Source: Elusimicrobiota bacterium
Lineage (GTDB): Bacteria; Elusimicrobiota; Elusimicrobia; UBA1565; UBA9628
Direction of reading: 5' to 3'
Assembly: GCA_027327915.1 (NCBI GenBank)
Contig: DAHVWT010000007.1
Location: forward strand, 1 to 38,283
Length of the DNA stretch: 38,283 nucleotides
Shown here: positions 6,984 to 15,833 of the stretch, piece by piece
Numbering within the stretch: the stretch's first letter is position 1
Layout of the letters: the number at the start of each line of letters is the position of its first letter
Notes under the pieces: generated by a model
Told to the model about the DNA's origin: nothing
Seen by the model: only the letters and a program-made list of their open reading frames with translations
The model's database searches: none
Position numbers and translations under genes: made by a program

Positions 6984-7925
6984 TTACCTTTTTCCGCCCC
7001 CGGAGCGCTCGGCGACGGCTTTCCCCTCCACTTGGAGCGTCACATGAGAGAGGCCGAAGCGCCCCGTGAGATCCCGGCGTGCGGCGTCGAGGAGCGCGTC
7101 CCGGTCGACGCTCTCTTCGGCGACGATGTGGCCGCTCATGAATTCGTACCCTGGGGACAGCGACCAAAGATGCAGGTCGTGGACCTCGCGGACGCCGGGA
7201 ATCGCGGCGAGGGCGGCGCGGATCTCGTCGATGTCGAGATGGGGCGGCGCGCTCTCTAGGAGGATGCTCGTCGAGTCGCGCAGGAGCCAGAAGGCGGTGA
7301 AGATGATGCCCGCGGAGATGAGGATGCCGGCGACCGAATCCGCCTGAAGCCAGTGGGTTTTCAGGATCACGGCGGCCGCGGCGATGGCGGCCAGGGATCC
7401 CAGGGCGTCGGCGCCGACGTGAAGGAAGGCGCCGCGCATGTTGATGTTCTGACGCGAAGGGGCGTAGAGAAAAAAGCCCGAGGCGATATTGGAGACGAGG
7501 CCGAAGGAGGATATGAGGAGCATTCCCTGGGCGTTGATCGGATGGGGGTGGGCAAGCCGTGCCAGCGCCTCGCGCAGGATGAAGCCCGTGAGGACCATCA
7601 GGCCGATGCCGTTGCCGAGGGCCGCCAGCACCTCGACGCGCTTGTAGCCGAAGGTCCGCCGTTCGTCGGCGGGCTTGGCGGCGGCGACCGTGGCGAAAAG
7701 CGCCAAGACGAGGGCGAGGGCGTCGACCGCCATGTGCATGGAGTCTGCGATGAGGGCGAGGCTTCGCGTCCACAGGCCTCCCCCAAGCTCGATGAGGCAG
7801 AAGCTCGCCGTCAAGGCAAGGGCGTAGACGAGCGGCCGTTCATGATGTTGGTCCGCCGGAACCAAGTGGTGGTCGGGAGAGCATTCTCGGGGAGCTGGGG
7901 AAGGGGGAAGGGGCACGGGTGTCAT
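6984..7925 (-). CDS. Cation diffusion facilitator (Zn2+/Co2+/Cd2+ exporter, CzcD-like)
   Basis: 313-residue CDF transporter. Transmembrane helix 2 carries DSMHMAVD (Asp61, His64, Asp68) and helix 5 HVGADALGS (His169, Asp173), the paired metal-binding motifs of the transport site. About six hydrophobic helices span residues 32-222, followed by a cytoplasmic ferredoxin-like domain (IPGVREVHDLHLWSLSPG) typical of CDF dimers. The N-terminus is His-rich (DHH, DQHH), as in many Zn exporters. The family exchanges cytoplasmic divalent metal for protons. It sits 6 nt after rlmB in the long run; no metal regulator is adjacent. Metal specificity is not resolved, zinc being most likely. Confidence 0.9.
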   Translation of the reverse strand: MTPVPLPPSPAPRECSPDHHLVPADQHHERPLVYALALTASFCLIELGGGLWTRSLALIADSMHMAVDALALVLALFATVAAAKPADERRTFGYKRVEVLAALGNGIGLMVLTGFILREALARLAHPHPINAQGMLLISSFGLVSNIASGFFLYAPSRQNINMRGAFLHVGADALGSLAAIAAAAVILKTHWLQADSVAGILISAGIIFTAFWLLRDSTSILLESAPPHLDIDEIRAALAAIPGVREVHDLHLWSLSPGYEFMSGHIVAEESVDRDALLDAARRDLTGRFGLSHVTLQVEGKAVAERSGGGKR

Positions 7926-7931
7926 CGTTGT

Positions 7932-8753
7932 TTATCTTCCGCCCTCTTTCCCATGAACCCCTTCGAGCGATTGGCGTCTCGCGAGCTCGTAGAGGACGAT
8001 CGCCGCCGCGCAGGAGGCGTTGAGGCTTTCGACGCCTCCCTCGGCCTGCGGGATCGAGAGGAGGCCGTCGCAAAGGGATTTGACCAGAGGGCGAATGCCC
8101 GACTCTTCCGAGCCTATCACGAGGAGAAGGGGGCGGGAGATCGGGGCGCTCCAGAGAGGCGCGCCCCCCTGGTCGGCGCCCAGGATCCAGAAACCGTGCT
8201 TTTCCTTGAGCCGACGGATGCTCGACGCGAGATTGGCGGCCGTGAAGACCGGGATTTTCTGGATGGCGCCCGCCGAGGCGCGCACGGCGCCGGGGCCTAC
8301 CGGCGAGGCGCGGTGGGAGCAGAGGAGAAGTCCGTCCGCGCCGAGATTGGCGGCCGCCCGGGCGACCGCCCCCAGGTTGTGGGGGTCCTCGATCTGGTCA
8401 AGGGCGACGAGGAGAAGGGCTCGACGCCGTTCCTCGTCGAGAGACCCGAGAAAGGGCTCCAAGTCCCCCGAGGGGGTGCGCGCAACGAGAAGGACCGCTC
8501 CCTGGCGGCCGCCTCCCGGCAGGCGCTCGATCTCCTGGCGGGTCTTGAAGCGGACCGTGACTCCGGTTTTGCGGGCGAGCCGCAGCATTTCCCCGGTTTC
8601 CGGAGAGCGGGCGCGGCGTCGGTCCTCGGAAAGCCACAGTTCCCGGGCCTCTCCGGAACGGGAGCGCAGGGTCTCGAGAACGGCGTGGAGTCCGGAAAGC
8701 CAGGAGGAGCCGACGGCCGTCGGCGGTTGCGGTTTGATCACGCGCGCTCCCAT
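7932..8753 (-). CDS. rlmB: TrmH/SpoU-family RNA 2'-O-methyltransferase, RlmB-like
   Basis: 273-residue SPOUT methyltransferase. The N-terminal substrate-binding domain begins WLSGLHAVLETLRS (family G-x-H-x-V-x-E-x-L). The catalytic domain has all three motifs: LDQIEDPHNLGAVARAA, LVIGSEESGIRP and ESLNASCAAAIVLYE. These build the trefoil-knot SAM site and carry the conserved Asn, Arg and Glu. RlmB methylates the ribose of G2251 in 23S rRNA; related enzymes modify tRNA, so RlmB is the most likely but not only reading. The start overlaps the cysS stop by 16 nt. cysS next to rlmB is a common bacterial pairing. Confidence 0.88.
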   Translation of the reverse strand: MGARVIKPQPPTAVGSSWLSGLHAVLETLRSRSGEARELWLSEDRRRARSPETGEMLRLARKTGVTVRFKTRQEIERLPGGGRQGAVLLVARTPSGDLEPFLGSLDEERRRALLLVALDQIEDPHNLGAVARAAANLGADGLLLCSHRASPVGPGAVRASAGAIQKIPVFTAANLASSIRRLKEKHGFWILGADQGGAPLWSAPISRPLLLVIGSEESGIRPLVKSLCDGLLSIPQAEGGVESLNASCAAAIVLYELARRQSLEGVHGKEGGR

Positions 8754-10117
8754 TTAGAGCCGTCGCGGGTCTCGAAGACGCGGATGCCCTTGTCCAGCAG
8801 GTCCTGCCGGAGCCTGTCCGACGTCGCGAAATTTTTCTTGACGCGCGCGGTGCGGTAATCCTCGAAGAGTCTTTGGAGTTCCGGCGAAAGCGGGGACGAT
8901 TGCTCCTCCTCGAGAAGCCCGAGGTCGAAGACCTTCTCGGCGAGCTCGGCCATCGTGAGACGCGAGCCGGGGGGCAGATCCTCGCGCCGCAGGCACTCCC
9001 ACAGGGAGGCCAGAGCCTCGGGGGCGTTGAGATCGTCGGCGAGATGCGCCTTGAAGGCCGTGTCGTAGTCGGCGCAGGCGGGCTTGTCGGGGGCGCCTCG
9101 CAGAGCCCGCGCCATCTCGCGCAGACGGCGCCTGGCTGTTTTGGAGGATTCGAGGGATTCCCACGTGAACTCGAGCTGCCGCCGGTAATGGGCGGTGAAG
9201 ACGTGGTAGCGGAAGTCGAGCGGCGAAAAACCCCGTGCCTCGAGCTCCTCCATGTTCACGCCGCCGCCAGCCGATTTGGCCATCTTTCCGGCGTCGGTGA
9301 TGAGGAATTCACCGTGAAGCCAGTATCGGACGAAGGGCTTCCCGGTCGCGCCCTCGGATTGGGCGATTTCGTTGGTGTGATGGATCGGTATGTGATCGAC
9401 CCCGCCGCAGTGGATGTCGAAGCTTTCGCCCAGGTATTTCATCGACATCGCGGAGCACTCGATATGCCAGCCGGGAAAGCCGATGCCCCAGGGGGAGGGC
9501 CATTCCATCTGGCGCTTCACGTCCTTGGGGGAGAACTTCCAGACCGCGAAGTCAGAGGGGCTTTTTTTTTCGGGATTGGACTCGACCCGGGCCCTCGCGG
9601 GGGCTGCCGCGCGGCCGCCCGCGAGCTTGCCGTAGTCCTTGAATCGGCTCGTGTCGTAGTAGAGGCCGTCCGAGGTCCTATAGAGGAATCCTTTGCGATC
9701 GAGGCGCTCGATGAGGGCGACTTGCTCGGGGAGATGCTCGGTCGCTCGGCAAAGGATGTCGGGAGGGAGTATGCGCAGCGCTCGGCAATCGGCGAGGAAG
9801 GCATCGGTGTAGAGGCGCGCGATGTCCCAAGCGGATTTGCCCTCGCGGCGGGATCCTACTTCCATCTTGTCCTCGCCTTCGTCGGCCTGGCTCGTGAGAT
9901 GCCCCACGTCGGTGATGTTCATGACGTGTCGCGCCTCGAAGCCGTTGAGGACGAGAACGCGCTTTAAGAGATCCTCGAAAATGTAGGTCCGGTAATTGCC
10001 CAGATGCTGGCGGCCGTAGACCGTCGGGCCGCAGGTGTAGAGGCCGACCTTCGGCGGGGCGATCGGGCGGAACGCCTCTTTGCGCCGAGAAAGCGTATTG
10101 AAGAACTGTAAAGTCAT
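8738..10117 (-). CDS. cysS: Cysteine--tRNA ligase
   Basis: 459-residue class I aminoacyl-tRNA synthetase. Nucleotide-binding motifs are HLGN at 38-41 (HIGH equivalent, in CGPTVYGRQHLGN) and KMAKS at 278-282 (KMSKS equivalent). The zinc site for cysteine recognition is intact: Cys29, Cys221 in GWHIECSAMS, His246 and Glu250 in IPIHHTNEIAQSE, with the spacing of E. coli Cys28/Cys209/His234/Glu238. The C-terminal anticodon domain contains KNFATSDRLRQDLLDKGI, typical of CysS. It follows ispDF by 18 nt and overlaps rlmB by 16 nt. Length and motifs are ordinary, with no sign of damage. Confidence 0.97.
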   Translation of the reverse strand: MTLQFFNTLSRRKEAFRPIAPPKVGLYTCGPTVYGRQHLGNYRTYIFEDLLKRVLVLNGFEARHVMNITDVGHLTSQADEGEDKMEVGSRREGKSAWDIARLYTDAFLADCRALRILPPDILCRATEHLPEQVALIERLDRKGFLYRTSDGLYYDTSRFKDYGKLAGGRAAAPARARVESNPEKKSPSDFAVWKFSPKDVKRQMEWPSPWGIGFPGWHIECSAMSMKYLGESFDIHCGGVDHIPIHHTNEIAQSEGATGKPFVRYWLHGEFLITDAGKMAKSAGGGVNMEELEARGFSPLDFRYHVFTAHYRRQLEFTWESLESSKTARRRLREMARALRGAPDKPACADYDTAFKAHLADDLNAPEALASLWECLRREDLPPGSRLTMAELAEKVFDLGLLEEEQSSPLSPELQRLFEDYRTARVKKNFATSDRLRQDLLDKGIRVFETRDGSKWERA

Positions 10118-10135
10118 GGCCCTTCGCGGCGTCCG

Positions 10136-11293
10136 TCAGTCGGCCAGGAACAGGGTCGCCGTCGCGTAGCAACCGATCGCCAATCCCTGACCCAGGGCGT
10201 CCAAGCCCTCGTGGGTCTTTGCCTTGAGGTTCACGCGTTCGGGTGGCAGGCCGAAAAGGGAACTCAAGGATTCCTTGATCTTGGGGTAATGGGGGGATAG
10301 CTTGGGCTCCTCGGCGACGACCGTCACGTCCAGGTTGAGGATGGTCCCTCGGCGACCCTTGAGCTTTTCCAGGACCGCGGCGACGATTTTGCGGCTTTCG
10401 ATCCCCTTGGTCGCCGATTCTCCCGGTGGAAAGAATATTCCAATTTCGCCTTCACCCAGGGCTCCCAGCACCGCGTCCGAGGCCGCGTGCAGGATGACGT
10501 CCCCGTCCGAGTGCCCCAGAAGGCCCTTGGCGTGCTCGATCTGGACTCCTCCGAGCCAGAGAGGCCGGCCGACGACGAGCTTATGGATGTCGAAGCCGAA
10601 CCCCACGGCCGGACGGTCCGATAGGCCCAGGCGGCGCTTGAGCAGCGCCTCCGAGACCACCATGTCCTCGGGATAGGTGATCTTGAGATTCTCGGCGGTC
10701 GACGGGACGACCTTGACCTTGTGCCCCGCTCGTTCGACCAGTTGGCTCTCGTCCGTGGCGTCCTTCTGGGAGGCGAATTTCTCGAGAGTCTCGGCTAGGA
10801 CCTCCCGGCGGTAGCATTGCGGTGTTTGGGCCGCCCAGAGCAGGGAGCGCGCCGGAGTCGCCGTGATCCAGAGCTGTTTATTGGCGACTTTCTTGAGCGT
10901 GTCGCGCACGGGGACCGCCGGAAGGGCCGCCCCGGAGGCCTGGGCCTCCTCGATGACGGCTTGAATGATTTCGGGCGTGATCAGGGGCCTCGCTCCGTCG
11001 TGGATGGCGACGACGTCGGCGTCCTCGGGGACTTCCCGGAAGCCGTTGCGAACCGATTCCAGTCGCGTGGCTCCGCCCTCGACGACGCGCACCTTGGCGG
11101 AGGCAAGCGCCGCGCCGCGCTTTTCCAGGTCAGCGCGGCCCAGGACGAGGACGATCTGCTCGACCTCCGGGACGCCGAGGAAGGCGCCGAGCGACCATTC
11201 GACCACGGAACGTCCGAGAAGAGGCAGGAACTGCTTGGGTCCGCCCATGCGCGAGCCCGAGCCCGCCGCCACGATCAGGGCGCAGCACTTCAT
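10136..11293 (-). CDS. ispDF: Bifunctional IspD-IspF: MEP cytidylyltransferase / MEcPP synthase
   Basis: 385-residue natural fusion of two enzymes of the MEP isoprenoid pathway. Residues 1-about 222 are IspD: nucleotide motif AAGSGSRMGGPKQF, IHDGARPLI, and TPARSLLWAAQTPQ; it couples CTP to MEP. Residues about 228-385 are IspF: metal ligands Asp235 and His237 (GFGFDIHKL) and His269 (spacing identical to E. coli 8/10/42), LLGHSDGD, and the Lys-Thr-Glu region NLKAKTHEGLDALG; it forms the cyclic diphosphate. The fused form bypasses a separate IspE in linear order although IspE acts between them. ATG 11293 overlaps the PIN/TRAM stop as ATGA; a longer open frame continues upstream inside that gene but is not coding. 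Confidence 0.95.
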   Translation of the reverse strand: MKCCALIVAAGSGSRMGGPKQFLPLLGRSVVEWSLGAFLGVPEVEQIVLVLGRADLEKRGAALASAKVRVVEGGATRLESVRNGFREVPEDADVVAIHDGARPLITPEIIQAVIEEAQASGAALPAVPVRDTLKKVANKQLWITATPARSLLWAAQTPQCYRREVLAETLEKFASQKDATDESQLVERAGHKVKVVPSTAENLKITYPEDMVVSEALLKRRLGLSDRPAVGFGFDIHKLVVGRPLWLGGVQIEHAKGLLGHSDGDVILHAASDAVLGALGEGEIGIFFPPGESATKGIESRKIVAAVLEKLKGRRGTILNLDVTVVAEEPKLSPHYPKIKESLSSLFGLPPERVNLKAKTHEGLDALGQGLAIGCYATATLFLAD

Positions 11294-12297
11294 GCGACCG
11301 CCGCCTTTTCGGCCCTGGGCTTGCCGAAAATCATGCGGCCCGCCGAGGTTTGCAGGATGGAGGTGACGGAAATCTCGATGCGCTTGCCTATGTGCTTCTT
11401 GCCGTCCTCGACGACAACCATGGTCCCGTCGTCCAGGTAGCCGACGCCCTGCTCGCGCTCCTTGCCGTCCTTCATGACGAAGAGGCTCATGCTTTCCCCG
11501 GGAAGGACGATGGGCTTCAAGGCGGCGCCCAGGTCGTTGATGTTGAGGCAGACGACGCCGTCGAGGGAGGCGAGTTTGTTGAGATTGAAGTCCGTCGTGA
11601 CGAGACGGGCGCCCATCTCCTTGGCGAGGCGCACGAGCTTGCCGTCCGTGTCCGGAGTTTCCGGGATGTTTTTCTCGATGATCTTGAGAGGGATGTCCTG
11701 GCTTTCCTGGAGCTTGGCCAAGATGTCGAGGCCCCGGCGCCCGCGGGCGCGCTTGAAGTTGTCGGGAGAGTCCGCAAGATGGTGGAGCTCGTCGAGGATG
11801 AAGCGGGGAACGATAAAGGAGCCCGAGAGAAACTTGGTTTCGCAGATGTCGACGATCCGGCCGTCGATGATGGCGCTCGTGTCGAGGATCTTCAAAGCCG
11901 AGCCTCGGCGCTTGCCCAGCCGGAGAATGTCCTTGTCGAGTTCCTCGAACTCCGGCGACTTGCGCAGCGCCAGCACGAGTCCCAGGACCCCGAAGGCGAC
12001 ATAGCGAAGCACCGCATACTGGGACCAAAACTTGACAACGGTCGGCGAGCCGACCTGGTAGACAAAGGTGTCGAGAAGACGCGCCAGGATGATCGCCACC
12101 GTCGCGCCGAGAAAGGCCGTGATGATGTTAAGAAGGGAGATGGCCGAGGCGGCGATCTCGAGCGCGATGACGACTGCCGCGACGCCCACTCCGATCTCCA
12201 GCCCGCGCAGGGTGTGTGAAATCTGGAAATAAACGAGAAGCGGCGCGCCGACGAGAAGGAGAAACCGGTAGATCCAGAGCCAACCGTTTGATTTCAT
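11290..12297 (-). CDS. Membrane-anchored PIN/TRAM-domain protein (YacL-like)
   Basis: 335 residues: about four hydrophobic helices at the N-terminus (residues 7-110), then a PIN ribonuclease-fold domain (ILDTSAIIDGRIVDIC, LVTTDFNLNKLA with conserved acidic residues) and a C-terminal TRAM RNA-binding domain (GVGYLDDGTMVVVEDGKKHIGKRI). This matches the PIN-TRAM family represented by Bacillus YacL, usually next to radA (sms) and ispD, as here. Function is poorly known; a membrane-tethered RNase is inferred from domains. Both ends are ATGA overlaps: with radA upstream (12294-12297) and ispDF downstream (11290-11293), so the three are translationally coupled. The partner set is unlike a toxin-antitoxin pair; no antitoxin is present. 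Confidence 0.9.
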   Translation of the reverse strand: MKSNGWLWIYRFLLLVGAPLLVYFQISHTLRGLEIGVGVAAVVIALEIAASAISLLNIITAFLGATVAIILARLLDTFVYQVGSPTVVKFWSQYAVLRYVAFGVLGLVLALRKSPEFEELDKDILRLGKRRGSALKILDTSAIIDGRIVDICETKFLSGSFIVPRFILDELHHLADSPDNFKRARGRRGLDILAKLQESQDIPLKIIEKNIPETPDTDGKLVRLAKEMGARLVTTDFNLNKLASLDGVVCLNINDLGAALKPIVLPGESMSLFVMKDGKEREQGVGYLDDGTMVVVEDGKKHIGKRIEISVTSILQTSAGRMIFGKPRAEKAAVA

Positions 12298-13706
12298 GAT
12301 CCTAGTAGCACCGCCTTGGCGGCGCTCGCCAGATCCCGGGCCTCCACGAGCTCCAAGCCGGAGGCGGTTTTCCCGGAAAGGCCCTTGACCGAGCGGCCCG
12401 GGACGAGCGCCCTGCGAAACCCTGCCCTGGCCGCCTCTTTGAGGCGCGTCTCAAGGTGGGCAACGCTTCTTAATTGTCCCAAAAGTCCCACCTCGCCCAC
12501 AAGGGCCCATTCAGGGCCTATGGGAACATCGCTTAGGGCGCTCGCCACCGAGAGACAGACGGCTAGATCGATGGCCGGGTCCTTGAGCTTGAGGCCTCCG
12601 GCCAAGCTCACGAAAACATCTTGGTTTTCTAGCTTGAGCCGCAGGTGTTTCTCGCTGGCCGCCAAAAGGACCATCACGCGGTTGAGGTCGATCCCCGTCG
12701 CCATGCGGCGCGGCAGAGGGTAGCGGGTGTGCACGGCCAGGGATTCCACCTGCACGACGAGGGGCCGAGTCCCCTCGATGGAGATCGAGCTTGCCCGTCC
12801 CGCCACAGGCTCGTCCGTTGCGCCGAATCTGAAAAAGGAGGAGGCTTCGGGGACGTCTCGGAGACCCTCGGCGCCCATCTCAAAAAGGCCTATTTCATCG
12901 GTCGGCCCGAATCGGTTTTTGGTCGCGCGCAGGATCCGCAGCGCGCCTTGGCGTTCCGAGTCGAAATAGAGCACGGTGTCCACCATGTGCTCCAGCAGTT
13001 TGGGCCCCGCCAAGGCCCCGTCCTTCGTGACGTGGCCGAGAAGGAAAAGCGGCATGCCGGCGGCTTTCGCTCGGGCCAGCAGAGCGAAGGCGCACTCGCG
13101 CACCTGGACGACCGAACCGGGGCTCGCGGGGAGTTCGGGGTGGAAAATCGTCTGGATCGAGTCGACGACGAGCCCTTCGGCGGCGGCTTTCTCGGCGTGG
13201 GCCAGGATGCCGGCCAGGTTCGTTTCCGAGAGAAGAAAAAGGCGCTCGGAGCTTAAACCCAGGCGCCGGGCGCGTCCCAGGACCTGCTCGCGGGATTCCT
13301 CGCCTGAAACATAGAGAAAGCGCCTCTTGGCGCCCAGGCTCGCCGCGGCCTGGAGGACGAGAGTCGATTTGCCGATTCCGGGCGGCCCCGCGAGAAGGAT
13401 CACCTGGCCTGGAAGGGCCCCGCCGCCAAGGAGCCGGTCAAGCTCCGAAAAGCCGGTGGCAAGCCTCTCGCCGTCCGCGGCTTGGGGGCGTTTCAAGGCC
13501 TCGTCCAGGGAGAGAGGAGAATCGGAGGAGCCGTTCCGGAAATCCGGAAAGCCCGATAAGCCGCGCTGCCAAGGAGCCTCCGTCCGCGCCGCCTCGATCT
13601 CTTCCGACATGCTGTTCCAGGAGAGGCATTGAGGGCATTGGCCGTAGGGCTTGGGGGCTGAATATCCGCAGGAGGCGCATCGGTAGACGGCTTTGGCTCG
13701 GGACAA
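12294..13706 (-). CDS. radA: DNA repair protein RadA/Sms
   Basis: 470-residue RecA-like helicase that promotes branch migration during recombination. Order: zinc finger Cys10-Cys13-Cys24-Cys27 (CASCG, CPQC), Walker A at 107-115 (GPPGIGKST), the RadA-specific KNRFG motif at 263-267, and a C-terminal Lon-protease-like domain (ALSDVPIGPEWALVGEVGL). All motifs are intact. It starts at TTG 13706, supported by an AAGGA Shine-Dalgarno 9 nt upstream that lies beside the mlaD stop. The 3' end overlaps the PIN/TRAM start as ATGA. Confidence 0.96.
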   Translation of the reverse strand: MSRAKAVYRCASCGYSAPKPYGQCPQCLSWNSMSEEIEAARTEAPWQRGLSGFPDFRNGSSDSPLSLDEALKRPQAADGERLATGFSELDRLLGGGALPGQVILLAGPPGIGKSTLVLQAAASLGAKRRFLYVSGEESREQVLGRARRLGLSSERLFLLSETNLAGILAHAEKAAAEGLVVDSIQTIFHPELPASPGSVVQVRECAFALLARAKAAGMPLFLLGHVTKDGALAGPKLLEHMVDTVLYFDSERQGALRILRATKNRFGPTDEIGLFEMGAEGLRDVPEASSFFRFGATDEPVAGRASSISIEGTRPLVVQVESLAVHTRYPLPRRMATGIDLNRVMVLLAASEKHLRLKLENQDVFVSLAGGLKLKDPAIDLAVCLSVASALSDVPIGPEWALVGEVGLLGQLRSVAHLETRLKEAARAGFRRALVPGRSVKGLSGKTASGLELVEARDLASAAKAVLLGS

Positions 13707-13715
13707 GGCGGTTCG

Positions 13716-13720
13716 TCCTT
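13716..13720 (-). promoter_or_regulatory. Shine-Dalgarno for radA (supports a TTG start)
   Basis: AAGGA on the minus strand, 9 nt upstream of TTG 13706 and immediately after the mlaD stop. One of the few clear ribosome-binding sites in the window; it fixes the radA start at a non-ATG codon. Confidence 0.6.
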
Positions 13721-13721
13721 C

Positions 13722-15074
13722 CTACGGCCCGCCGCTGTTATTGGGGGAGCGGGATTTCGCGCCCGCCGCGCCGAAGGTCGCCAAGCCGAAGAGGTAGGCG
13801 ATGTCCTTGTCCTCGAAGGGAACGTGAACCCAGGCCTCGAAGCGCTTCTCGGTCGTCGTGACGTCGTCAACCCGCCAGCCCAAGGAGAGCCATCTCGTGA
13901 TGCGGGTCAGGGCCCCCACGTCGGTTTCGGGCTGGTTGAAATGAACCCCGTTGATGATGAGATTGCGGTTGAAATTATAGGACTGGCCGAAAAGGCTCAC
14001 ACGATTGGTCCAGGCCGCGCTGTTATAGAACGGCGTCCAAGTGAGGCGGACGCCTCCGGCGGAGCGGATAATGCCCGCCGCGAGGTCGATCGGCCCCGTC
14101 GTCCAGCCCAGCAGCCCGTCGATCGTGTTCGGCTTCCCGAAGTTTTGAGGGCTAATCGCGTTGTTGGTGACGCCCGCGTTTTCAACGCCGATATAATAAT
14201 AGCGTCCCTCGCGCGGTTGGATCTTGATGCCGACGTCGGTGTGGGAGATGGCGGCCCCGTTGTTGTATTGGTAGCGCTCATCGAGATTCCACCAGATCCG
14301 GAACTGCTGGAGCCTGGCGAGGACTTGGTTGACCGTGCCGGCCGCCTGCTTGACCGATGTGACCGTCTGCTTGACGTCCTCCTTGACTTTCTTGTCGTGC
14401 AGGAGGGTTCCGACGGTTCCTTCGGTGGTGTTGAGGCTCGCGACGAGCTTGTTGGAGTGATCGAGGAGTTGATCGAGCTTGGAGGAGATCTCGTCGGTCT
14501 GACGCATCGCTTTTTCAAGATGGGGCTTGGATGCGGCCATGAGGTCGTTGAGGTTCGCGGTGAGCTCCCTAATGTTGCGAACGGTATCGCGGAGATTTTC
14601 GGTGAGAGTCTGGCCGTGCTGGTTTGTTCCCTCCAGGTCGTCAAGAAGCTTCTCCACCTTCTCGAGGGCGGTGGCGACCTCCTTGTCCAGGGGGACCGAC
14701 TCGACGCCGGCGACAGTTTCTCCCGGCTCGATGAGCCCCGACGCGGGGCTTCCCTGGGTGATGTCGAGGTATTTGCTGCCGATGATCCCCGTCGAGCCGA
14801 CCGTGAACGCGGCGTCGCGGTAAAGGGGAACCCCCTTGCGGATCGCGAGCTCGGCCTTCGCGAGGCGACCGCTCAACGCGAGTTCCTGGACATTGCCGAC
14901 TTGGACGCCCGACAGCTTGACGGGAGCTTGCTTGGCCAGGTTGGCGGCATCTTTGAAAGTGACGTAGACGATGTATCGTTGCCCGAACGTGTAGTTCCCA
15001 AGAAGGAGAATCGCGAGCCCTAGAAAGGCGAGGCCCAGGAGAACAAAAGCGCCGACCCGCGCCTCAAGAGACAT
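13722..15074 (-). CDS. MCE/MlaD-family lipid-transport protein with C-terminal beta-rich domain
   Basis: 450 residues. Residues 7-28 are one membrane helix, 36-about 112 an MCE domain (VTFKDAANLAKQAPVKLSGV, TVGSTGIIGSKYLDIT), 130-258 a long helical/coiled-coil stretch with heptad-like Leu/Ile, and 260-438 a large beta-rich region with many aromatic alternations (YYYIGVENAG, GGVRLTWTPFYNS, WLSLGWRVDD) ending in LFGLATFG. E. coli MlaD (about 183 residues) lacks the last two parts. The beta-rich part looks like an outer-membrane or barrel-like domain, so the protein might itself bridge the periplasm; no mlaC gene is present. It follows mlaF by 9 nt and belongs to the mlaEFD unit that moves phospholipids between membranes. 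The barrel reading is inference from pattern. Confidence 0.82.
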   Translation of the reverse strand: MSLEARVGAFVLLGLAFLGLAILLLGNYTFGQRYIVYVTFKDAANLAKQAPVKLSGVQVGNVQELALSGRLAKAELAIRKGVPLYRDAAFTVGSTGIIGSKYLDITQGSPASGLIEPGETVAGVESVPLDKEVATALEKVEKLLDDLEGTNQHGQTLTENLRDTVRNIRELTANLNDLMAASKPHLEKAMRQTDEISSKLDQLLDHSNKLVASLNTTEGTVGTLLHDKKVKEDVKQTVTSVKQAAGTVNQVLARLQQFRIWWNLDERYQYNNGAAISHTDVGIKIQPREGRYYYIGVENAGVTNNAISPQNFGKPNTIDGLLGWTTGPIDLAAGIIRSAGGVRLTWTPFYNSAAWTNRVSLFGQSYNFNRNLIINGVHFNQPETDVGALTRITRWLSLGWRVDDVTTTEKRFEAWVHVPFEDKDIAYLFGLATFGAAGAKSRSPNNSGGP

Positions 15075-15083
15075 GGGCGGCGG

Positions 15084-15833
15084 TTAAACGGCTCCGATGG
15101 GGCCCATGCTTCGGCCCTCGATGAATTGTCGAACGGCGGGGTCGCGGCTTTCGCGGATCTCCTCGGGGGATCCGGCGGCCAGGACCCGGCCCTCGTGAAG
15201 CATGGCGATGCGGGTGGCGATCTTGAGGGCCGACTTCATGTCGTGGGTCACGGCGATGGACGTCACGCCCAGCTTTTTTTGAAGATCAAGGACGAGGTTG
15301 TTGATCACATCCGACATGATGGGATCGAGCCCCGTGGTCGGCTCATCATACAAAATATATCGCGGCGAGGCCGCGATAGCCCGGGCGAGGGCCACGCGCT
15401 TTTTCATCCCCCCCGAAAGCTGGGCGGGCTTGAGGTCCTCGACATCCTTCAAGCCCACCAGGGCGAGCTTCTCGGAAGCGATCCGCCGGTAACGGGAATG
15501 GGGCATATTCGTCATGTATTTCAAGCCGAAGGCGACGTTTTCCCAGACGCTCATGGAGTCAAACAGCGCTCCCTCCTGGAAGAGGTAGCCGAATTTTCCG
15601 CGCCATTCGGAGCGTTCCGCCTCGTCGTGGACGGACCGCAGGTCCCTGTCGTCCACGATGATCGTGCCGCCGTCCGAGGGGATAAGGCCCACAACGCACT
15701 TAAGCAATGTCGATTTGCCGCAGCCGGAGCCTCCGATGACGACGAGGGTCTCGCCCGTCCCGACATCGAGGTCGACCCCTTGGAGCACCGGGCGCCGTCC
15801 AAAGCTCTTGAGCAGGCCTCGGATCTGGATCAC
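15084..15833 (-). CDS. mlaF: ABC transporter ATPase, MlaF-like
   Basis: 249-residue ATP-binding subunit of an Mla/Ttg2-type lipid transporter. Walker [11 protein letters not shown]-loop [21 protein letters not shown] (the EGALFDSM stretch is characteristic of the MlaF group), signature [14 protein letters not shown], Walker [14 protein letters not shown], and H-loop AVTHDM are all intact. It energises lipid movement through MlaE. Start is GTG 15833, giving a GTGA overlap with the mlaE stop. mlaB, the STAS regulatory subunit, is not found nearby. Confidence 0.93.
   Translation of the reverse strand: MIQIRGLLKSFGRRPVLQGVDLDVGTGETLVVIGGSGCGKSTLLKCVVGLIPSDGGTIIVDDRDLRSVHDEAERSEWRGKFGYLFQEGALFDSMSVWENVAFGLKYMTNMPHSRYRRIASEKLALVGLKDVEDLKPAQLSGGMKKRVALARAIAASPRYILYDEPTTGLDPIMSDVINNLVLDLQKKLGVTSIAVTHDMKSALKIATRIAMLHEGRVLAAGSPEEIRESRDPAVRQFIEGRSMGPIGAV

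Noticed and set aside
6505-7773. 422-codon minus-strand frame overlapping the CDF, small protein and lpxL-like genes
   Set aside because: Out of frame with three motif-supported genes; highly Arg/Pro/His-rich shadow.
10136-11293. IspD and IspF as two genes joined by a sequencing error
   Set aside because: The linker is in frame, both halves have complete motifs with normal spacing, and IspDF fusions are known in bacteria.
11294-12028. Upstream extension of ispDF inside the PIN/TRAM gene
   Set aside because: The frame is open but Arg/Pro-rich and non-homologous; the ATGA junction at 11293-11290 gives a normal IspD N-terminus.
11290-12297. PIN-domain protein as a VapC-like toxin
   Set aside because: It has membrane helices and a TRAM domain, no antitoxin partner, and the YacL-like radA neighbourhood.
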